From an uncultured Lachnospiraceae bacterium (GTDB taxonomy: Bacteria; Bacillota; Clostridia; Lachnospirales; Lachnospiraceae), in contig CAMNOU010000001.1 of NCBI GenBank assembly GCA_946546945.1, forward strand, positions 124,001-188,000: a stretch of 64,000 nucleotides of DNA, written 5' to 3'. Under the pieces are notes generated by a model. That model had not been told where the DNA came from. It searched no databases and saw only the letters and a list, made by a program, of their open reading frames with translations. A program made the position numbers and the translations under genes. Within the stretch, counting starts at the first letter, position 1; every line of letters begins with the position of its first letter. This document shows positions 28,204 to 35,994 of the stretch, piece by piece.

Positions 28204-28243
28204 AAGGGGATGCAGGAACGCCGGCGCGTTCCTGCATCCCCTT
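28204..28243. terminator. bidirectional terminator between ppk1 and hydrolase
   Basis: A perfect 17-bp stem (28204-28220 with 28227-28243) with a 6-base loop and short flanking A/T runs. Confidence 0.9.
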
Positions 28244-28255
28244 CTGCGTTCTCCG

Positions 28256-29266
28256 TTATTCCAGAAATGAGAAAATCACATTCCAGTATTTTTCAAGAAC
28301 CTTGTCCGGCCCCAGGTAGATTTCATGTTTGGTATCCGGCACAAAGACAAGCCTGCCGTCCGGGATCTGTTCGATAAAACGGTCTTGTCCGCCGCTGCAG
28401 ACAACTGTGTCGGCTCCGGCCTGGAACAAAAGCACGGGAATTGTTATTTTGCTGCAGTTCTCCGGCTTCAGAAGCCGTTCTGTTGCGCGGAGCGACTCAC
28501 CGGCCCAGCGGATACTGGAGCCGCCGTTCTGAAAGGCGGGAACGGCAAGCTGCTGCTCGAAATAATAGCGGTACCGGGGCTCGCAGGAAGCAGCACTGTC
28601 CGCAAAGTTCTCTTCGGCAGAGAATGGATTTTGTCCCGCAAGGAACTGCTCCTGTTTGCCCAGGGCGCAGGAAATCCGGATCAGAGCTTTCACAACGGCC
28701 TTCGGATATCCGCCGCTGTTGATCTCAAACATGGGGGCAGAAAAAATCGCTTTCTGAAAGGTATCCGGATGGCTTTCCAGATACAAAGCGCCGATGGCAC
28801 CGCCCATGGAGTGGCAGAAGAGATAGTAAGGCGCCGGAAGATTCTTTTTCAGAACCGTCTCAATCGCATAATCCATATCATAAACATAATATTGAAACTT
28901 ATCAATGTCGGTCGGGGCTCCTGCAGAAGTCCGCTCTTCCGTCCTGCGGGAACGGCCGTGTCCCCGGTGCTCGATCATACAGACACTATAGCCGGCCTTC
29001 AGGAAATAATAGATGACTTCATGATATTTCCCGCAGGACTCGGTAAAACCGTGAGAGATGAAAACCGAACCTTTGGAAAGGTCCAGCGGATGCACATAAT
29101 ATTCACAGTAGAGCTTCTGCGAGCCTTCCCGGTTCAGCAGTACACTTTTTCTCAGCGCAGCGAGCCGGGGAACAATCTGCGACTTCATGGCCTCGATATA
29201 ACCTTCCTCGCTGATAATATCGGCCGTACCTTCCGCGGCGTCAGCCAGTGTGATTTTTTCAATCAT
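28256..29266 (-). CDS. alpha/beta hydrolase (monoglyceride lipase/lysophospholipase-like)
   Basis: 336 residues. The serine elbow CHSMGG, oxyanion region SHGFTESCGKYHE, MIEHRGHGRSRR strand-helix, acid in QAGADTVV and histidine in DTKHEIY follow the order of serine aminopeptidase S33/MGL enzymes. It is cytoplasmic (no signal) and likely cleaves a lysophospholipid or monoacylglycerol; the substrate is not shown. GGGGGTTTC lies before the ATG. It stands alone, convergent with ppk1. Confidence 0.88.
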   Translation of the reverse strand: MIEKITLADAAEGTADIISEEGYIEAMKSQIVPRLAALRKSVLLNREGSQKLYCEYYVHPLDLSKGSVFISHGFTESCGKYHEVIYYFLKAGYSVCMIEHRGHGRSRRTEERTSAGAPTDIDKFQYYVYDMDYAIETVLKKNLPAPYYLFCHSMGGAIGALYLESHPDTFQKAIFSAPMFEINSGGYPKAVVKALIRISCALGKQEQFLAGQNPFSAEENFADSAASCEPRYRYYFEQQLAVPAFQNGGSSIRWAGESLRATERLLKPENCSKITIPVLLFQAGADTVVCSGGQDRFIEQIPDGRLVFVPDTKHEIYLGPDKVLEKYWNVIFSFLE

Positions 29267-29300
29267 TCATGAAACCCCCTTCAAAAATTGAAAATACATA

Positions 29301-29329
29301 TTGACAAGATTAACAAAATAGTATACAAT
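29301..29329 (+). promoter_or_regulatory. promoter of tRNA-Gly
   Basis: TTGACA (29301-29306), 17-base spacer, TACAAT (29324-29329), with the tRNA starting 33 bases later. Confidence 0.8.
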
Positions 29330-29362
29330 CATTTTCGTTCCGATAATTTCACAGTTTCTTAT

Positions 29363-29433
29363 GCGGGTGTAGTTCAATGGTAGAACACCAGCCTTCCAAG
29401 CTGGACACGTGGGTTCGATTCCCATCACCCGCT
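29363..29433 (+). tRNA. trnG: tRNA-Gly (anticodon TCC)
   Basis: 71 bases. The acceptor stem is GCGGGTG/CACCCGC with T discriminator; the D arm has AGTTCAATGGTAGAAC; the anticodon stem CCAGC/GCTGG holds loop CTTCCAA; the T arm is GTGGG-TTCGATT-CCCAT. No CCA is encoded, so Cca (6200-7537) must add it. A T-run follows directly and may end transcription. Confidence 0.97.
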
Positions 29434-29437
29434 TTTT

Positions 29438-29719
29438 TTATTGCTCAAAATGTTCCCGGTGGTATTGATTCAGATATTCCGTCACGTCATCCAGCCCATC
29501 ATTGCTGAAATCAAAAAGAGCGCTTTCTTTCAGACTGTCCTCTGTGTGGTCAAAATTGTATGGCCCCGGCCATGTAGTGACCCGGAGTTTCTTTTGTTTG
29601 TCCTCGGTATCAACTCCCTCAATCCGGTAGTGCATGCCCTGAAAACTGCCGTGAAACCATGTCTTTTTATAAAAAGGGATATTAAACAAATCCATCCGTT
29701 CAATTTTCTTCTCGCTCAT
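29438..29719 (-). CDS. hypothetical protein
   Basis: 93 residues from the ATG at 29719, which has AGGAG 7 bases upstream; an in-frame ATG at 29752 lies upstream of the predicted transcription start and is rejected. Composition is acidic and aromatic (FNIPFYKKTWFHGSFQGMHY, WPGPYNFDHTED), with no cysteine, membrane segment or signal. I do not recognise the family. It shares a divergent promoter region with the hydrolase at 29837. Confidence 0.65.
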   Translation of the reverse strand: MSEKKIERMDLFNIPFYKKTWFHGSFQGMHYRIEGVDTEDKQKKLRVTTWPGPYNFDHTEDSLKESALFDFSNDGLDDVTEYLNQYHREHFEQ

Positions 29720-29750
29720 TTCCTGCTCCTGTAAGTTGAGTTGTGATTTC

Positions 29751-29803
29751 ATTATACCATTCTTTATTTCATCTTTACAAACATTATCTGATTCATTTAT
29801 AAT
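29751..29803. promoter_or_regulatory. overlapping divergent promoters
   Basis: Plus strand: TTTACA (29774-29779), 18-base spacer, TATAAT (29798-29803). Minus strand: TTGTAA (29775-29780), 18-base spacer, TATAAT (29751-29756). The two -35 elements share five bases, so the promoters should compete. Confidence 0.65.
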
Positions 29804-29836
29804 AGACTTATTAAGAATTAATGGAGGGATTTTTTT

Positions 29837-30640
29837 ATGGGTAAAAAAGTTGGCGTATCACAGGAAGAGATGAAACTCTCTTATTACAAGTATTTTGAGC
29901 AGGATCTGGCTCCGATTCCCGAGGAGAAGCTTGCCATTCTTGCAGGCGGACCGGCAGATCCGAAGACGCTGATTCCCTTTGCGAAGAGACAGCTGTTTCT
30001 GGAGGGCAAGGATGAGGCAGAGGGCTACTGCCAGATCGGTTTTGGCGTTCTTGAGGACGGAACGGCTGAAGTTGCGAATACGACCTATATGCCGGGCGTG
30101 ACAAGCGAGATGCTTGACTGGTGGTTCCCGTGGCATTCCGTAGGATCTGATCTGAGATATAAGATCTGGGATCCGGAAGATCACTATTTTGCGACAGCAT
30201 ATCCGGCTTCCTATGTCGTAGACCCGAATGTACCGATGAATGAGAAGACCTGGGGCGTTGACCATTACATCATGGAGGATGTGGGACCCGGCCCTGAGTT
30301 TTTGAAGCTGATGTTCAAAAAACCTTCCGATATGGGCTATGATATGTCTGCGATCGGAACAGAAAAATGCGCATCCATGGTATGTGCAATCGGAGAGAGC
30401 TCAGTTGCAGCTGCCATGACGCATAAGTGGTATCCGTACAAGGACGGCGTAATGTTCTGCTCCAGATTCTGGATCGGGTATGTTTGGAAAGGAGAGGGCG
30501 TGATCGAGAAAGCCATTCCGGACGGAGTGAAGATTCCTCCTTTCGTACCGCAGGGGCTGTTTGCACACAATATCAAGGAGTTCACGAACCTGGCGGCTAT
30601 CCTTCCTTCTTTGTATGCAGAGGAAAAGGATACGTTTTAG
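29837..30640 (+). CDS. DAPG hydrolase PhlG / phloretin hydrolase family C-C hydrolase
   Basis: 267 residues. NTTYMPGVTSEMLDWWFPWH, SDLRYKIWDPEDH and the late GLFAHNIKEF (an H-x3-E zinc pair) recall 2,4-diacetylphloroglucinol hydrolase PhlG and the phloretin hydrolase of Eubacterium ramulus, zinc enzymes that cut a C-C bond between an acyl group and a phloroglucinol ring. In a gut anaerobe this suggests flavonoid (dihydrochalcone) or acylphloroglucinol breakdown. No other flavonoid gene is adjacent. Single gene with its own promoter, AGGGATTT ribosome site and terminator. Substrate is inference. Confidence 0.75.
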   Translation: MGKKVGVSQEEMKLSYYKYFEQDLAPIPEEKLAILAGGPADPKTLIPFAKRQLFLEGKDEAEGYCQIGFGVLEDGTAEVANTTYMPGVTSEMLDWWFPWHSVGSDLRYKIWDPEDHYFATAYPASYVVDPNVPMNEKTWGVDHYIMEDVGPGPEFLKLMFKKPSDMGYDMSAIGTEKCASMVCAIGESSVAAAMTHKWYPYKDGVMFCSRFWIGYVWKGEGVIEKAIPDGVKIPPFVPQGLFAHNIKEFTNLAAILPSLYAEEKDTF

Positions 30641-30667
30641 ACCGGATATATAATCCTGACAAGTTAC

Positions 30668-30716
30668 AAAAGAGCAGCCGTTCGGCCTCAGCTGAGGCCG
30701 GGACGGCTGCTCTTTG
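30668..30716. terminator. terminator after PhlG-like gene
   Basis: AAAGAGCAGCCGT...ACGGCTGCTCTTT, with an inner stem GGCCTCAGCTGAGGCC, ending in TTTGTC. Confidence 0.88.
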
Positions 30717-30732
30717 TCAAGGGGAGAAGTCA

Positions 30733-32454
30733 ATGAATATTCTACTCGTTGCGATTAACGCAAAATACATCCATTCCAATCTCGCGGTCTGCTCTTTGCA
30801 GGCCTACGCCAAAAAACAGGGGTATCCGGTGCAGGTTGCGGAATATACAATCAACCAGAGAACAGAGACAATTCTGGAAGAAATATACCGCAGAAAACCG
30901 GATCTGCTGGCCTTTTCCTGCTATATCTGGAATGTGGATTACGTGACGGAGATTGCGGAGGAATTCCATAAGCTGTGTCCTGAGGTGCCGCTCTGGGCCG
31001 GCGGCCCGGAGGTCTCTTTTGAGACCGAAGCATTTCTTGACGGGCATCCCTGTTTTACGGGAGTCATGATGGGAGAGGGCGAGTACACCTTCAGCCAGCT
31101 GTGCGGGGCATATGAGCAGACTCTTTCCGGTCGACTGGAAACAGAAGAAAGGCTGAAAGAAATCGATGGAATTTCGTTTCGCCGGACGGACGGAACCATC
31201 GCCGTTTCGCCGCTGAAAAGACTTCTTTCCATGGATGAGATCCCCTTCTGTTACGCGGATCTTTCTGATTTTGAGCACAGGATCATCTATTATGAATCCA
31301 GCCGGGGCTGCCCCTTCCGCTGCAGCTACTGCCTGTCATCGGTCGATAAGACCCTGCGGTTTCGCAGCCTTTCTCTGGTCTTCGAAGAACTTCAGTTTTT
31401 TCTCGACCACAGAGTGCCGCAGGTGAAATTTGTAGACCGGACCTTCAACTGCAGGGCGGAGCATGCCATGGCAATCTGGGAGTATATCAAAGAGCATGAT
31501 AACGGGATTACAAACTTTCATTTCGAGGTATCCGCCGATCTGCTCCGGGCGGACCAGCTGCGTCTGATCGCGGACATGCGTCCCGGTCTGATCCAGCTGG
31601 AAATCGGCGTGCAGTCGACCCATGAAGAGACGATCCGGGAAATCCGGCGCACGATGAATCTTGCGGAGGTGAGGGCTGCGGTAGAGCAGGTGAAAAAACA
31701 GAGAAACATTCATCAGCATCTGGATCTGATCGCCGGACTTCCGTTTGAAGACTATGAGACCTTTCAGAAATCTTTCGATGAGATTTACGCATGGAAACCG
31801 GATCAGCTGCAGCTGGGTTTTTTAAAGGTGCTGAAGGGATCCTATATGTATGAGCATGCCGGGGAATACGGGATGGTCTATCAGACAAGAGCTCCGTATG
31901 AAGTCTATTGTACGAAATGGCTGTCCTTTGACGAAATGCTCCGGATCCGCCTGGTGGAAGAGATGCTGGAGATGCATTACAACAGCGGACAGTTCCGGAC
32001 GGCGCTGGGAGTGCTGGAGAAGGTTTATGACAGCCCGTTTCAGATGTTTCTGGAGCTGGGCACGTTCTATCGAAATCAGGGATACGCTTCCTGTCATCAT
32101 ACAAGGGTGCGGCGAAGTGAGATTTTTTATGAGTTTGCTGTGAACGCGGATCCGGAACACGGCGCCCTTTACCGGGAGGCGCTTCTTTTTGATTTGTATA
32201 AAACAGAAAATACAAAGAGCAGGCCAAAGTGGAGCGCGGATTCCGTAAAAAATCCCCGTCAGGCCGTGCAGTTCCTGAAAAGACAGGGGCTGGAGAAAAA
32301 GTACTGTCATATCGAACCGTTCTCACACCTGACCATACAGGACGGGGAGATTGTGCTGACGGATACAGACAGCGCCAGATGGATTCTGTTTGATTATGAA
32401 AAGCGGGATCCGCTGACAAATCAGGCAGATATCCGGGAAGTGGACATCGGATGA
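30733..32454 (+). CDS. B12-binding radical SAM protein (DUF4080 type)
   Basis: 573 residues from the ATG at 30733 (GGGGAGAAG upstream). Residues 1-140 form a cobalamin-binding Rossmann fold (ILLVAINAKYIHSNLAV); the radical SAM cluster is SSRGCPFRCSYC near 190-201 (C-x3-C-x2-C); IQLEIGVQSTHEETI is the barrel strand. The C-terminal 150 residues match DUF4080. Such proteins perform methylation or unusual radical chemistry; no substrate is known. It is the sole gene between two terminated units. Confidence 0.88.
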   Translation: MNILLVAINAKYIHSNLAVCSLQAYAKKQGYPVQVAEYTINQRTETILEEIYRRKPDLLAFSCYIWNVDYVTEIAEEFHKLCPEVPLWAGGPEVSFETEAFLDGHPCFTGVMMGEGEYTFSQLCGAYEQTLSGRLETEERLKEIDGISFRRTDGTIAVSPLKRLLSMDEIPFCYADLSDFEHRIIYYESSRGCPFRCSYCLSSVDKTLRFRSLSLVFEELQFFLDHRVPQVKFVDRTFNCRAEHAMAIWEYIKEHDNGITNFHFEVSADLLRADQLRLIADMRPGLIQLEIGVQSTHEETIREIRRTMNLAEVRAAVEQVKKQRNIHQHLDLIAGLPFEDYETFQKSFDEIYAWKPDQLQLGFLKVLKGSYMYEHAGEYGMVYQTRAPYEVYCTKWLSFDEMLRIRLVEEMLEMHYNSGQFRTALGVLEKVYDSPFQMFLELGTFYRNQGYASCHHTRVRRSEIFYEFAVNADPEHGALYREALLFDLYKTENTKSRPKWSADSVKNPRQAVQFLKRQGLEKKYCHIEPFSHLTIQDGEIVLTDTDSARWILFDYEKRDPLTNQADIREVDIG

Positions 32455-32476
32455 GAAGAACGCGCGCTGGATTTGT

Positions 32477-32505
32477 TTGACAGTTTCCGGAATGTCGTCT
32501 ATTAT
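32477..32505 (+). promoter_or_regulatory. promoter of the two-component system
   Basis: TTGACA (32477-32482), 17-base spacer, TATTAT (32500-32505), 50 bases before the response-regulator start. Confidence 0.8.
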
Positions 32506-32554
32506 TTTGGTAAAAAGAAATATGTGAATCGTTATAATAAAGGAGAACTTTGCG

Positions 32555-33223
32555 ATGCGTTTGCTGCTGGCTGAAGACGAGAAGGAACTTTCCGCGATTC
32601 TTGTCACCATGTTGAAAAAGAACAATTATTCAGTGGATGCTGTTTATAACGGACAGGATGCCGTGGATTATCTGGATACGGAATTATATGATGCTGCCAT
32701 CCTGGATATCATGATGCCTGTGAAGGACGGACTGACCGCCCTGCGCGAGATCCGCGCGAAGGGGAATAATATCCCGGTGCTGCTTTTGACTGCAAAAAGC
32801 CAGCTTGACGACCGGGTCGACGGGCTGGATGCCGGGGCGGACGATTATCTGCCCAAGCCATTTGAGATGAAGGAATTGCTGGCCCGGCTGCGCGCGATCA
32901 CCAGAAGGACCCATACACAGGCCCGGACGACGGTACTCATCTATAAAAATGTATCGCTGGACAGCACGACGTACGAGCTTTCCACACCGGACGGTTCCAT
33001 GAAGCTGGCCAATAAGGATTATCAGATGCTGGAAATGTTTCTGGCCAATCCGACCCAGGTCATATCCACGGAACGTTTCATGGACAAAATATGGGGATAT
33101 GACAGCGAGGCATCCATCAATGTGGTGTGGGTCTATATTTCCTCTCTGAGGAAAAAACTGGCATCCCTGAATGCGGATATGAAAATCAGAGCAAAGCGCA
33201 ATTCCGGCTATTATCTGGAGTAG
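32555..33223 (+). CDS. OmpR-family response regulator
   Basis: 222 residues. The receiver domain (1-115) has the acidic pair in AEDEKE, phosphorylation aspartate in AILDIMMP and the lysine in LPKPFEMKELLARL. The C-terminal winged helix (about 128-222) has LANKDYQMLEMFLANP and VYISSLRKKL. It is paired with the kinase 4 bases downstream. The next unit (VTC, DUF4956, lipoprotein) is a probable target because direct TTTAAG repeats lie upstream of it. Confidence 0.93.
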   Translation: MRLLLAEDEKELSAILVTMLKKNNYSVDAVYNGQDAVDYLDTELYDAAILDIMMPVKDGLTALREIRAKGNNIPVLLLTAKSQLDDRVDGLDAGADDYLPKPFEMKELLARLRAITRRTHTQARTTVLIYKNVSLDSTTYELSTPDGSMKLANKDYQMLEMFLANPTQVISTERFMDKIWGYDSEASINVVWVYISSLRKKLASLNADMKIRAKRNSGYYLE

Positions 33224-33227
33224 GATC

Positions 33228-34502
33228 ATGATACTGAAACTCAGGAAAAAATTTATAAAAATCACCATGCTTTCCGTCATGGGCGTCCTGTTCGGACTGA
33301 TTGCGTTTATCAATGTCTTCAACTATATGAACGTCCGGCAAAATGCGGACCGGCGGCTGGAGATGCTGATGGAGCATGGCGGAGCAATGATGCCGGGGCA
33401 ATTCCAGGGCCTCCCTCCCGATGACGGTTTGGGGGAGGGGGAGGACCGGGACGGATTTCGCCTGGGGCTGTTTCAGGACGGCATCAGCGGCGAATCCCGC
33501 TATGACGCGCGCTATTTCACCGTGGTCATGGATCAGAGCGGGAGTGTTCTGGACGTGGATACCAGAAACATCGCATCGGTTTCCGAATCAGATGCAGAAG
33601 AATATGCACAGGAGATCTGTGACACCGGCAAAGAGTCAGGATTTTATAAGGAATATCGCTTCGGGACAAAGGAAACAGAGGAAGACGACCAGACCATTTA
33701 TTATTTTCTCAACTGTGAGCGGGAACTTTCCTCCTTCCGGAATTTCCTGCTGATCAGCGCGATCATCAGCGTCATCGGCGTCGTTCTGGTATTTCTGCTG
33801 GTGGTGGTTCTTTCAAAAAAGGCGATCCGTCCAATCGCGGAAAATGAGAAAAAGCAGAAACAATTCATCACAGATGCGGGACATGAGCTGAAGACGCCTC
33901 TGACCATTATCGGAGCCTATGCCGAGATGATTGAGATGGAAGACGGGGATAATGAATATGCGGCCGGGATTAAAAACCAGGTGAAGCGCCTGACGGATCT
34001 GACCAATAATCTGATCTATCTGTCAAAAACGGAAGAGGGCGAGTATACACAGAACGTTACGGAATTTTCTTTATCGGAAGAGGTGCAAAGCGCGCTGGAG
34101 CCCTACTATGATCTGGCTAAAAAGGACGGCAGAGAATTCACTGCCGGCATCGACAGCAATGTGACCATCAAAGCGGACCGCCAGGCAATCCGGCGGCTGG
34201 TCACTCTGCTTTTGGATAATGCACTGAAATATACGAATCAGAGCATCGCAGTTTCACTCCGGCAATCCGGCACCGCGATCCGCCTTCAGGTGGAAAATAC
34301 AGTGGATGAAATCGAAAAGGGCAATCTGGATAACCTCTTTGAACGGTTTTACCGGAGAGATGCTTCCCGCAATTCGGCAACCGGGGGAAGCGGAATCGGA
34401 CTTTCCACGGCAAAGGCAATTACAGAATCCAACCGGGGAACCATTCAGGCGTACAGTCCCGACGGAAAGTCCTTTATCATCACTGCCCAATGGAAGAAAT
34501 AG
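33228..34502 (+). CDS. sensor histidine kinase
   Basis: 424 residues. Two membrane segments (about 11-33 and 172-196) enclose an extracytoplasmic sensor region of about 135 residues. There is hardly any HAMP: the phospho-accepting helix DAGHELKTPLTIIGAYAEMIE begins about 20 residues after TM2. The ATPase part has LLDNALKYTN, and GGSGIGLSTAKAI. The acidic sensor loop (GEGEDRDGF, KETEEDDQT) could bind cations. The gene is coupled to the regulator and followed by a terminator. Confidence 0.92.
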   Translation: MILKLRKKFIKITMLSVMGVLFGLIAFINVFNYMNVRQNADRRLEMLMEHGGAMMPGQFQGLPPDDGLGEGEDRDGFRLGLFQDGISGESRYDARYFTVVMDQSGSVLDVDTRNIASVSESDAEEYAQEICDTGKESGFYKEYRFGTKETEEDDQTIYYFLNCERELSSFRNFLLISAIISVIGVVLVFLLVVVLSKKAIRPIAENEKKQKQFITDAGHELKTPLTIIGAYAEMIEMEDGDNEYAAGIKNQVKRLTDLTNNLIYLSKTEEGEYTQNVTEFSLSEEVQSALEPYYDLAKKDGREFTAGIDSNVTIKADRQAIRRLVTLLLDNALKYTNQSIAVSLRQSGTAIRLQVENTVDEIEKGNLDNLFERFYRRDASRNSATGGSGIGLSTAKAITESNRGTIQAYSPDGKSFIITAQWKK

Positions 34503-34504
34503 CA

Positions 34505-34548
34505 AAAGAAAGTTTTTTCATTTTTTTGAAAAAACTTTCTTTTTTTTA
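34505..34548 (+). terminator. terminator after histidine kinase
   Basis: AAAGAAAGTTTTTTC (34505-34519) and GAAAAAACTTTCTTT (34528-34542) followed by T-run. Confidence 0.85.
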
Positions 34549-34586
34549 AGTTCGTTTAAGCTTCAGGCGGTATCCTTTGTTTAAAC
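34545..34586 (+). promoter_or_regulatory. direct TTTAAG repeats upstream of VTC operon
   Basis: TTTAAG at 34545-34550 and 34555-34560 with 10-base periodicity, and a related GTTTAAAC at 34579-34586. OmpR-type regulators bind such one-turn direct repeats, so this may be the site of the regulator encoded at 32555. Confidence 0.4.
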
Positions 34587-34601
34587 AGAAGGGAGAACGA
34601 C

Positions 34602-35318
34602 ATGAAAATTCAGAATGTTTTTAAAAGATATGAAGTAAAGTACATCCTGACGCGCAAACAGTACCTGGCGCTTCGCACACGGATGGCCCCCTATATGAAG
34701 GCCGATGAATTCGGACAAAGCACGATCTGCAATCTGTACTATGATACACCGGATTTTCTTCTGATCCGCAGGTCGCTGGAAAAACCGCTCTATAAAGAAA
34801 AACTGAGACTGCGAAGTTACGGGGCGGCCGGAAAAGATACAATGGTTTTCGCGGAAATCAAAAAAAAGATGGACGGGATCGTTTACAAACGCCGCATCAG
34901 CCTGAAAGAGCCGGAAGCCATGGATTTCCTTTCGGGAGGAGCAGATCCTCTGGACAGCCAGATCTCACGGGAAATCCGGTATCTGCTGAAGCGATATCCG
35001 GGAATTGCACCGAGGGTGTTTCTCGCATATAACCGGGAAGCCTTTTACGGAAAAGAAGATGACAATTTCAGAATGACCTTTGATGACAGCATTCTCTGGA
35101 GGGATTACGATCTGACGCTGACAAAAGGCGCCTTTGGACACGCGCTCCTCACAAACGGGGAGGTGCTGGCAGAGTTTAAGACTGCGGGGGCATTTCCGCT
35201 GTGGCTCGTGGAGTTTCTGAGCAAAAATCAGATACGGAAAGTTTCTTTTTCCAAATACGGGCACGCGTATCAGCAGATTACGGAAAGCATGAAAAAGGAG
35301 GGAAAGCGCTATGCTTAG
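34602..35318 (+). CDS. VTC-domain polyphosphate polymerase-like protein
   Basis: 238 residues forming the triphosphate-tunnel VTC domain: FKRYEVKYIL, NLYYDTPDF, YKEKLRLRSYG, VFAEIKKKMDGIVYKRRI, RVFLAYNREAF, and the late AEFKTAGAFPLW. In yeast this domain (VTC4) makes polyphosphate from ATP and moves it through a membrane partner; the basic and acidic tunnel residues (R, K, E) appear intact. Bacterial copies are usually next to a DUF4956 membrane protein, as here, with an 8-base overlap. It lacks a membrane segment of its own. Confidence 0.85.
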   Translation: MKIQNVFKRYEVKYILTRKQYLALRTRMAPYMKADEFGQSTICNLYYDTPDFLLIRRSLEKPLYKEKLRLRSYGAAGKDTMVFAEIKKKMDGIVYKRRISLKEPEAMDFLSGGADPLDSQISREIRYLLKRYPGIAPRVFLAYNREAFYGKEDDNFRMTFDDSILWRDYDLTLTKGAFGHALLTNGEVLAEFKTAGAFPLWLVEFLSKNQIRKVSFSKYGHAYQQITESMKKEGKRYA

Positions 35319-35994
35319 TACATTATTCGCAAGTATTTTAACATCAACCGCCACGAGTATTTCGCCGGTGACATTTATGATCTGTATCCTGGTCTCACTC
35401 GGAATCGGATTGTTTCTCGCAGCGATTTACCGTTATAAAGAGAAACCATCCAGGAGTTTCCTCCTGACGCTTGCGATCCTTCCCGCCGTGGTCTGCGTGG
35501 TGATCATGATGGTCAATGGAAACGTCGGAACCGGGGTCGCAGTAGCCGGAGCCTTCAGCCTGGTACGGTTCCGCTCCGTGCCCGGCAAGGCAAAAGAAAT
35601 CGTGATGATTTTTCTCACCATGGGCGCCGGTCTCATCACGGGGATGGGATATCTCGGATATGCGGTGCTGTTCGCAGTGGTCATGGGAATCATCCTTGTT
35701 ATCTGGAACACATTCGCGGGCAAACGGGAAATCTGTGAAAAACAGCTTCGCATCACGGTTCCCGAGGATCTGGACTTTGACGGAATGTTCGAGGATATTT
35801 TCGAGGCATACACATCCTCCTGTGAAACAGTCATGGTCAAGACCACCAATATGGGAAGCCTGTATAAACTGAAATATAACGTAGTACTAAAAGACGCCGC
35901 AAAGGCAAAGGAAATGATCGACGCGCTTCGCTGTCGAAACGGCAACCTGGAAATCAGTCTTTCAAATCCGGAGGTAAATATCAATGATCTTTAA
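35311..35994 (+). CDS. DUF4956 membrane protein
   Basis: 227 residues with four membrane segments (about 20-40, 48-68, 72-90 and 105-132) and a cytoplasmic C-terminal domain of about 95 residues (QLRITVPEDLDFDGMFEDIFEAY). The AGAFSLVRFRSVPGKAKEIVMIF motif is typical of DUF4956. Overlap with the VTC gene and the lipoprotein gene shows tight coupling. By position it could be the membrane partner of the VTC enzyme, an inference that the sequence alone does not prove. Confidence 0.85.
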   Translation: MLSTLFASILTSTATSISPVTFMICILVSLGIGLFLAAIYRYKEKPSRSFLLTLAILPAVVCVVIMMVNGNVGTGVAVAGAFSLVRFRSVPGKAKEIVMIFLTMGAGLITGMGYLGYAVLFAVVMGIILVIWNTFAGKREICEKQLRITVPEDLDFDGMFEDIFEAYTSSCETVMVKTTNMGSLYKLKYNVVLKDAAKAKEMIDALRCRNGNLEISLSNPEVNINDL

